Assembly: GCA_020343555.1 (NCBI GenBank)
Contig: CP070800.1
Coordinates: 2,018,304 to 2,027,699, forward strand
Length of the DNA stretch: 9,396 bases
Source of the DNA: Dehalococcoidales bacterium
Lineage (GTDB): Bacteria; Chloroflexota; Dehalococcoidia; Dehalococcoidales; UBA2162
Reading direction: 5' to 3'
In this document: positions 5,627 through 9,396 of the stretch, piece after piece
Numbering within the stretch: position 1 is the first letter of the stretch
How the letters are laid out: each line of letters starts with the position of its first letter
Notes under the pieces: model-generated
What the model was told of the DNA's origin: nothing
What the model saw: only the letters and a program-made list of their open reading frames with translations
The model's database searches: none
Program-made: the position numbers and the translations under genes

Positions 5627-6595
5627 TTATTTCTTGTCAAGCGCGTAAGCCGCGGCACCTATCAGGCCTGCGTCTTCACCAAGACGGGCTTTTACGATTT
5701 TTAATTTTTTAACCATCAAGGCAAAGGTTTTGTCTTTCACCATCTGTCGTACCGGATCAAGTAATAAATTACCAATACGGGCTACAGAGCCGCCGACTAT
5801 TATCATCTCGGGATTAATTATCGTAACAAGGTTGATTATTCCCAGTCCCAGATAATATGACGCATCGGCAAGAATCCTTAGAGCAAGAAGATCGCCCTGT
5901 TTCGCCGCTTTATGTACCTTTTCAGCGGTTATAGTCTCGATTACACCATCAACCATATCAATCAGCATGGATTTTTCACCCTCAGCAACACGCTTTCTTG
6001 CTTCTCGACCAATAGCGGTACCCGACACGAGAGTCTCCAGGCAACCGTTTTTGCCACAACCACATTCAGGACCATCGTCTTTGACAACCATGTGCCCGAT
6101 CTCAAAAGCGCTGCCGGAAGATCCTAAGAATAATCTCCCGTCAAGTACCAGTCCCCCGCCGATACCGGTTCCAATGGTGATCAGAGCAATATTCTTCAGC
6201 CCTTTTCCGGCACCGTATCTATGTTCACCGAGAGTACTCGCGTCTGTTTCATTCAAGATATGCACAGGTACAGTATATCTATCGTATATTTTATCTTTTA
6301 ATTTCAGATTTTCCCAACCGGGCAAGTTAGGAGCCTTATCGACTATGCCGTTCCTTGTGTCGATGATCCCGGCGATTCCAAGACTCATTGCTTGGAGCTG
6401 GCGTGGTAAGATGTTATTTCTATCGAGGATATAATCTATGCTGGAAAATAGTCTGTCGATAACGGTGTAAGGTCCCTCTTTAGCTAGAGTAGGTTGGCGA
6501 TGTCTGTCAATCACCTGCCCTTCCGGTGAGACGAGCGCAACCACCATCTTCGTTCCGCCAAGGTCAGAAGTTAAAACAGGACTTGAGTTCATCAT
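5627..6595 (-). CDS. ROK-family sugar kinase (glucokinase-like)
   Basis: ATP-dependent sugar kinase of the ROK (repressor, ORF, kinase) family; glucokinase-like, but glucose, fructose, mannose and amino sugars are all possible. The 322 residues are normal for a ROK kinase without a DNA-binding domain. DLGGTK (11-16) is the phosphate-binding loop and GTGIGGGLVLDG (142-153) the second ATP motif. EIGHM (165-169) contacts sugar. The zinc site is His168 with CGCGKNGC (Cys178, Cys180, Cys185), followed by Glu187. The position that is normally the catalytic Asp (N-D-x-N/D pattern) reads Asn115-Glu116-Thr117-Asp118, so the base is Glu unless the alignment shifts. Two Met codons stand in tandem (6595 and 6592); AGGGG is 2 and 5 nt upstream respectively, favouring the second. 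It lies 18 nt after the pdxA-family gene and ends 97 nt or more before alaS. Confidence 0.92.
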   Translation of the reverse strand: MMNSSPVLTSDLGGTKMVVALVSPEGQVIDRHRQPTLAKEGPYTVIDRLFSSIDYILDRNNILPRQLQAMSLGIAGIIDTRNGIVDKAPNLPGWENLKLKDKIYDRYTVPVHILNETDASTLGEHRYGAGKGLKNIALITIGTGIGGGLVLDGRLFLGSSGSAFEIGHMVVKDDGPECGCGKNGCLETLVSGTAIGREARKRVAEGEKSMLIDMVDGVIETITAEKVHKAAKQGDLLALRILADASYYLGLGIINLVTIINPEMIIVGGSVARIGNLLLDPVRQMVKDKTFALMVKKLKIVKARLGEDAGLIGAAAYALDKK

Positions 6596-6613
6596 TACCC
6601 CTGAACCTTCTCC

Positions 6614-7594
6614 CTAACTCAATTCAACAGCGGTAGTGATAGCTTCTATCATACTCTGGTGATCAGCGATCCCTTGTCCGGCGATATCGAAGGCGGTTCC
6701 GTGATCGACGGAAGTCCTCACAAAAGGCAATCCGAGCGTTACCGCCACACTGTTTTCAAAACCGTGAACTTTTACAGCGATATGTCCCTGGTCATGGTAC
6801 ATCGCCAGTATTACATCGAACTCTCCGGATATAGCCCGGTAAAATATAGAGTCTGCAGGGAACGGTCCACTTGCATTAATTCCCTGTTTTTTCGCATCGT
6901 TCACCGCCGGGGTAATCTCGTTTTCTTCCTGGTTACCGAAAAGCCCCCCATCACTGCCATGCGGGTTGAGTGCAGCAACTCCGATCCTGGGTTTATCCAC
7001 GTTCCATTTCAGGAAGGAATCGTTGATAAGTATCAGCTTGGCCAGTATAAGATCTCTTTTAACCAGATCACAGGCTTCTTTTAACGAATAATGGTCGCTC
7101 AGGTGTACTACCCGGAGTGCCCCGGTCATCAGCATAGCGGCATACTCGGTCGTTCCGGTTATCCTGGCAAGATATTTCATATGTCCGGTATCCGGATAAC
7201 CGGCTTTTACAACCGATTCTTTATTAATCGGTGCCGTTGCCATAGCCGCTGCTTCACCGCCACCCGTCATTTCTGCGGCTTTGCTGATATATTCCATCGC
7301 TGCCCTGCCGCAATCAGCCGATACCTTACCCAGGATAATTTCATCAGGAAGATTCTGTAGATCAAGCATATCTATCGATCCATATCGACCTTCAACATCA
7401 GCAACGGACCGTACCGGATGGAGCGATAAAGTACTCTCAAGTGATTTTATTGTTTTATTGATTACACCGCTATCACCGATCAATAGTGGTGAGCAAATAT
7501 CATATATCATCGGATCTCCCAGGGCTTTGACGATGATTTCAGGACCGATCCCGGCAGCATCACCCATTGTTACTGCAATTATCTTTTTACTCAT
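6614..7594 (-). CDS. pdxA: PdxA-family 4-phospho-hydroxyacid dehydrogenase
   Basis: NAD-dependent dehydrogenase/decarboxylase of the PdxA family. PdxA itself oxidises 4-phosphohydroxy-L-threonine in pyridoxal phosphate synthesis; PdxA2 relatives act on phosphorylated threonate or erythronate. The 326 residues match the family. GDAAGIGPEI (11-20), TAPINK (120-125), LNPHGSDGG (209-217), AMYHDQGH (264-271) and RTSVDHGT (293-300) are conserved motifs. The metal ligands align as His168, His212 and His267. Compared with E. coli PdxA from memory, substrate residues Thr137 and Asn283 correspond to Met139 and Ala284, while His138, Lys275 and Arg293 are kept. The substrate may therefore differ. No sugar-acid kinase of the DUF1537 type is adjacent; a ROK kinase follows 18 nt downstream. 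The ATG at 7594 lies 17 nt after holA and has only a distant AAAGGG, so translation may be coupled to holA. Confidence 0.9.
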   Translation of the reverse strand: MSKKIIAVTMGDAAGIGPEIIVKALGDPMIYDICSPLLIGDSGVINKTIKSLESTLSLHPVRSVADVEGRYGSIDMLDLQNLPDEIILGKVSADCGRAAMEYISKAAEMTGGGEAAAMATAPINKESVVKAGYPDTGHMKYLARITGTTEYAAMLMTGALRVVHLSDHYSLKEACDLVKRDLILAKLILINDSFLKWNVDKPRIGVAALNPHGSDGGLFGNQEENEITPAVNDAKKQGINASGPFPADSIFYRAISGEFDVILAMYHDQGHIAVKVHGFENSVAVTLGLPFVRTSVDHGTAFDIAGQGIADHQSMIEAITTAVELS

Positions 7595-7611
7595 GACTGC
7601 GTCTATACCCT

Positions 7612-8649
7612 TTATATCCTTTGAACATTCCGAACCGGTTTATCATTGGATTGTCGGCACAACTCCGCCACCAGGACATTCAAAGCCAGTTCCGGATCCA
7701 TCTTCCCGGTCTTTATCGCGATATCTGTATCGAGTAGTCTCCTGTACACATCCTTGAGCCTGGACGATGAATACCGGCTTGCCTGGTCAATAGTTTTCTT
7801 GAGAACCCATTCCGAACTTATTCCAAGCTTTCCCTGCATTTCCCGGTTTGTTGATCTTTTTCGGTTGAGTTCTTTTACCCTGACTACCAACTGAACCTGT
7901 CTTGCTATCATGAACAGCAGGTACACAGGAGCCATTCCGCTTCGGAACAAAGACTCCAGCATTTTCTCAGCCAGTTCGGCTTTAAATTCAAGTATAGCAT
8001 CTACCATATTGAAAACCGTCGCCTGCTGGTTATACCCTACAACAACCTGGACATCCATTTCTTCTATCTTACTACCATTAGTATACAGAAGCAGTTTTTC
8101 AATTTCACTTGCCATTATCCAGAGATTACTCCCGACCAGCCTTGCCAGTAGATGCACAGCCCGTGGTGAAATTTCCCCTCCTTCATCCTTAACTCTCTTC
8201 TGTACCCATTCGCGGAGTTTTGCGTCTCTCGGAAGTGCAAAACTCCTTGTCACAGCCTTGCCAGCAAGGGACTTAAAAATGGGGTTATCACCTGAAACAG
8301 TGCCTTCGGTAACGACAAGGATGGTACTATCCGGGATACCTCCGGTCAGGTAATCAGCAAAAACTTCGGCTTCTTCCTGCTTCTTACTCTTCTTCGAGGT
8401 CTTCGTCTGTCGCCTTGCCCTGGTTCCGGACTCGAAACGTCCCAGTAGACCTTCGACTATCACCAGTCGTTTTTCAGTCATAAAAGGGATAGTCTCACAG
8501 ACATTCTTCAGTTCTTCAAAAGTTAACTGATTCCCGTCCAGTACGGTAGTACTCATCGCCAACGAAGCTTCATCACCCAAGTCTTTCTTTATATCTTCAA
8601 GAGCCTGGGCTACTGAAAAATCATCCTGGCCTGATAGTACGTAAATCAA
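7612..8649 (-). CDS. holA: DNA polymerase III subunit delta
   Basis: Clamp-loader delta subunit, which opens the beta sliding clamp during replication. The 345 residues and overall pattern fit HolA: N-terminal IYVLSGQDDFSVAQAL (2-17), PFMTEKRLVIVEGL (55-68) in the beta-binding region, then a Lys/Arg/Ser-rich linker (about 77-93). The segment SPRAVHLLARLVGSNLWIM marks the end of the ATPase-like domain, and QATVFNMVDAIL starts the C-terminal collar domain. Delta subunits lack a working Walker site, and none is seen. The start is TTG at 8649, giving MIYVL, with AGGA nine bases upstream. It is the first gene of the cluster, preceded by an AT-rich promoter region. The next gene starts 17 nt after its stop. 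Sequence divergence is high in this family, but motif order and length support the call. Confidence 0.9.
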   Translation of the reverse strand: MIYVLSGQDDFSVAQALEDIKKDLGDEASLAMSTTVLDGNQLTFEELKNVCETIPFMTEKRLVIVEGLLGRFESGTRARRQTKTSKKSKKQEEAEVFADYLTGGIPDSTILVVTEGTVSGDNPIFKSLAGKAVTRSFALPRDAKLREWVQKRVKDEGGEISPRAVHLLARLVGSNLWIMASEIEKLLLYTNGSKIEEMDVQVVVGYNQQATVFNMVDAILEFKAELAEKMLESLFRSGMAPVYLLFMIARQVQLVVRVKELNRKRSTNREMQGKLGISSEWVLKKTIDQASRYSSSRLKDVYRRLLDTDIAIKTGKMDPELALNVLVAELCRQSNDKPVRNVQRI

Positions 8650-8678
8650 TATTTATGTTCCTGTAAGATATATTATCT

Positions 8679-8687
8679 ATTCTATCA
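8679..8687 (-). promoter_or_regulatory. Extended -10 promoter candidate for holA
   Basis: On the minus strand TGATAGAAT (8687-8679) contains a TG-n extension and a TAGAAT hexamer (five of six matching TATAAT). No good -35 box lies 16-18 nt upstream, as is usual for extended -10 promoters. Transcription would start near 8672, leaving a short leader of about 23 nt that includes the AGGA ribosome binding site before the TTG start. Confidence 0.35.
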
Positions 8688-8690
8688 CAC

Positions 8691-8703
8691 TTAGCTTCGC
8701 TAA
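8691..8703. repeat. Short inverted repeat in the holA promoter region
   Basis: TTAGC and GCTAA form a perfect 5+5 bp repeat around a TTC centre. It lies between the two promoter candidates of holA, where an operator would be expected. The arms are short and the region is AT-rich, so it may be chance. Confidence 0.2.
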
Positions 8704-8725
8704 TAGCTGAAAAGCAATACTATTC

Positions 8726-8754
8726 TATATATTATTATGCAGAATGACAATCAA
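8726..8754 (-). promoter_or_regulatory. Second promoter candidate upstream of holA
   Basis: On the minus strand TTGATT (8754-8749) and TATATA (8731-8726) are separated by 17 nt, four and five of six matching the consensus boxes. Transcription would start near 8719, about 70 nt before the holA TTG. The AT-rich surroundings make such matches easy to find, so this is tentative. Confidence 0.35.
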
Positions 8755-8794
8755 TTTTCACAGCCATTCGTATCTATAAATATAAAGGTAGAAT

Positions 8795-8828
8795 AGAAAA
8801 ATGTAAGAGAGGCCCAAGCCCCTCTTAC
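8795..8828 (-). terminator. Intrinsic terminator after the carboxyltransferase gene
   Basis: On the minus strand GTAAGAG (8828-8822) pairs with CTCTTAC (8809-8803). Inner G-U, G-C and G-C pairs make a 10-bp stem with a CTTGGG loop, followed by ATTTTTCT (8802-8795). The G-U pair would be an A-C mismatch on the other strand, which supports minus-strand use. It begins 25 nt after the stop codon at 8854 and separates this gene from the holA cluster. Confidence 0.8.
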
Positions 8829-8853
8829 CGAATCTTCTCTTTGTATATAATAT

Positions 8854-9396
8854 CTAACTTGGTATGATCCCATGCTTTTTAACTGGTCTACTCTCCTGCT
8901 TATCAAGCAACATTTCAAGGCTCTGGATAAGTCGTGGCCGGGTCATCGCCGGATCAATAACATCATCGATATGCAAGTGTTCGGCAGCACGGTAAGGGAT
9001 AGCATCTTTCTCCCTGTACTCCTGTATTTTTTCCTGCAGGAGTTTTTCCTGGTTGTCTGCCTGTTCGAGCTCTCTCCTGTAAATCACCGGAGCCGCAGCT
9101 TCCGGCCCCATCACGGCAAGTTCGGTACTCGGCCATGAATATTCGAAATCAGCACCCAGTTCACGACAACACATTCCTATGTAAGAACCACCGATAGCCT
9201 TCCTGATTGTCAGGGTTAGTTTGGGAACAGTTGCTTCCGAATATGCAAAAAGCATTTTGGCTCCATGCCTGATAATTCCGCCCCATTCTTGCTCAGTCCC
9301 GGGAAGATATCCCGGCACATCAACCAGTGTTACCAGCGGAATGTTAAATGCATCGCAAAATCTGATAAACCGTGAAGCCTTATCACTTGCATCTAT
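8854..9396 (-). CDS. Acyl-CoA carboxyltransferase subunit, C-terminal part (PccB/MmdA type; 5' end outside window)
   Basis: The frame is open to the window edge, so the last 180 residues are seen. They match the C-terminal half of the carboxyltransferase subunit of propionyl/methylmalonyl-CoA carboxylases and of the alpha subunit of methylmalonyl-CoA decarboxylase. Recognisable stretches are DASDKASRFIRFCDAFNIPL, VDVPGYLPGTEQE, IRHGAKMLFAYSEATVPK, GADFEYSWPSTELAVMGPEAA and the closing KKHGIIPS. The enzyme moves carboxyl groups between carboxybiotin and acyl-CoA. The visible part cannot tell a soluble ATP-dependent carboxylase from a sodium-pumping decarboxylase; the partner genes lie outside the window. 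In many proteins of the family the region after the glycine-rich loops reads GAYVVM; here it is GSYIGMCC, a modest variation. The gene ends 25 nt before a clear terminator. Confidence 0.93.
   Translation of the reverse strand: MDASDKASRFIRFCDAFNIPLVTLVDVPGYLPGTEQEWGGIIRHGAKMLFAYSEATVPKLTLTIRKAIGGSYIGMCCRELGADFEYSWPSTELAVMGPEAAAPVIYRRELEQADNQEKLLQEKIQEYREKDAIPYRAAEHLHIDDVIDPAMTRPRLIQSLEMLLDKQESRPVKKHGIIPS

Larger units (their letters stand above)
702..8649 (-). other. Seven-gene co-directional cluster holA-pdxA-ROK-alaS-ruvX-HPP-tgt
   Basis: All seven genes lie on the minus strand. Gaps are 17 nt (holA-pdxA), 18 nt (pdxA-ROK), 97-127 nt (ROK-alaS, depending on the alaS start), an overlap or 4 nt (alaS-ruvX), 30-42 nt (ruvX-HPP) and 15 nt (HPP-tgt). 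Promoter-like boxes precede holA and a terminator-like hairpin follows tgt. The one wide gap, before alaS, carries its own promoter. The cluster is therefore probably one long transcript plus a shorter alaS-ruvX-HPP-tgt transcript. Operon structure is inferred from spacing only. Confidence 0.6.

Noticed and set aside
1..9396. CRISPR array, prophage, integrase, toxin-antitoxin or defence genes
   Set aside because: No regular direct repeats and no such protein motifs in any frame; the window is mainly core housekeeping genes.

Overview
The window looks like chromosomal housekeeping DNA from an anaerobe-type bacterium. My best guess is a Chloroflexota lineage related to Dehalococcoidia. This rests on the style of the proteins (a Cys-rich insert in AlaS, a C-terminal PccB/MmdA type carboxyltransferase, a CxxC membrane protein), moderate G+C coding sequence with AT-rich gaps, and frequent TTG/GTG starts. 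Taxonomy is an inference; no rRNA is present.

Layout. Positions 1-438 (+ strand) hold the 3' end of a small Cys-rich membrane protein of unknown function. Positions 439-701 are an AT-rich, then purine-rich, convergent gap. It contains a long-range inverted repeat (495-612), a strong hairpin (620-658) and the probable intrinsic terminator of the minus-strand genes (674-713). From 8649 down to 702, seven genes run tightly spaced on the minus strand, in transcription order: holA (DNA polymerase III delta), a pdxA-family dehydrogenase, a ROK sugar kinase, alaS, ruvX, an HPP-family membrane protein and tgt. The AT-rich gap 8650-8853 carries promoter-like elements for holA. It also carries a good intrinsic terminator for the next gene upstream, a carboxyltransferase subunit cut by the window edge (8854-9396, minus strand).

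How the genes fit together. Most of the cluster serves information processing: holA (replication clamp loading), alaS (tRNA charging), ruvX (Holliday junction / rRNA processing nuclease) and tgt (queuosine tRNA modification). Two metabolic enzymes and one membrane protein are embedded in it. Short gaps (15-42 nt) or overlap suggest one transcript. However, the 97-127 nt ROK-alaS gap holds a near-consensus promoter (TTGACA, 17 nt, TACAAT) whose -10 box sits at the centre of a 7+7 bp dyad, followed by a leader hairpin. alaS-ruvX-HPP-tgt therefore probably form a separately controlled sub-operon.

Most interesting signals: the alaS promoter dyad and leader; apparent active-site substitutions in the ROK kinase (Asp to Glu) and the PdxA-like enzyme (Thr to Met, Asn to Ala); the ruvX start, where a good ribosome binding site faces an ACG codon; and the structured non-coding gap at 439-701. 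I saw no clear new multi-gene defence or mobile system.
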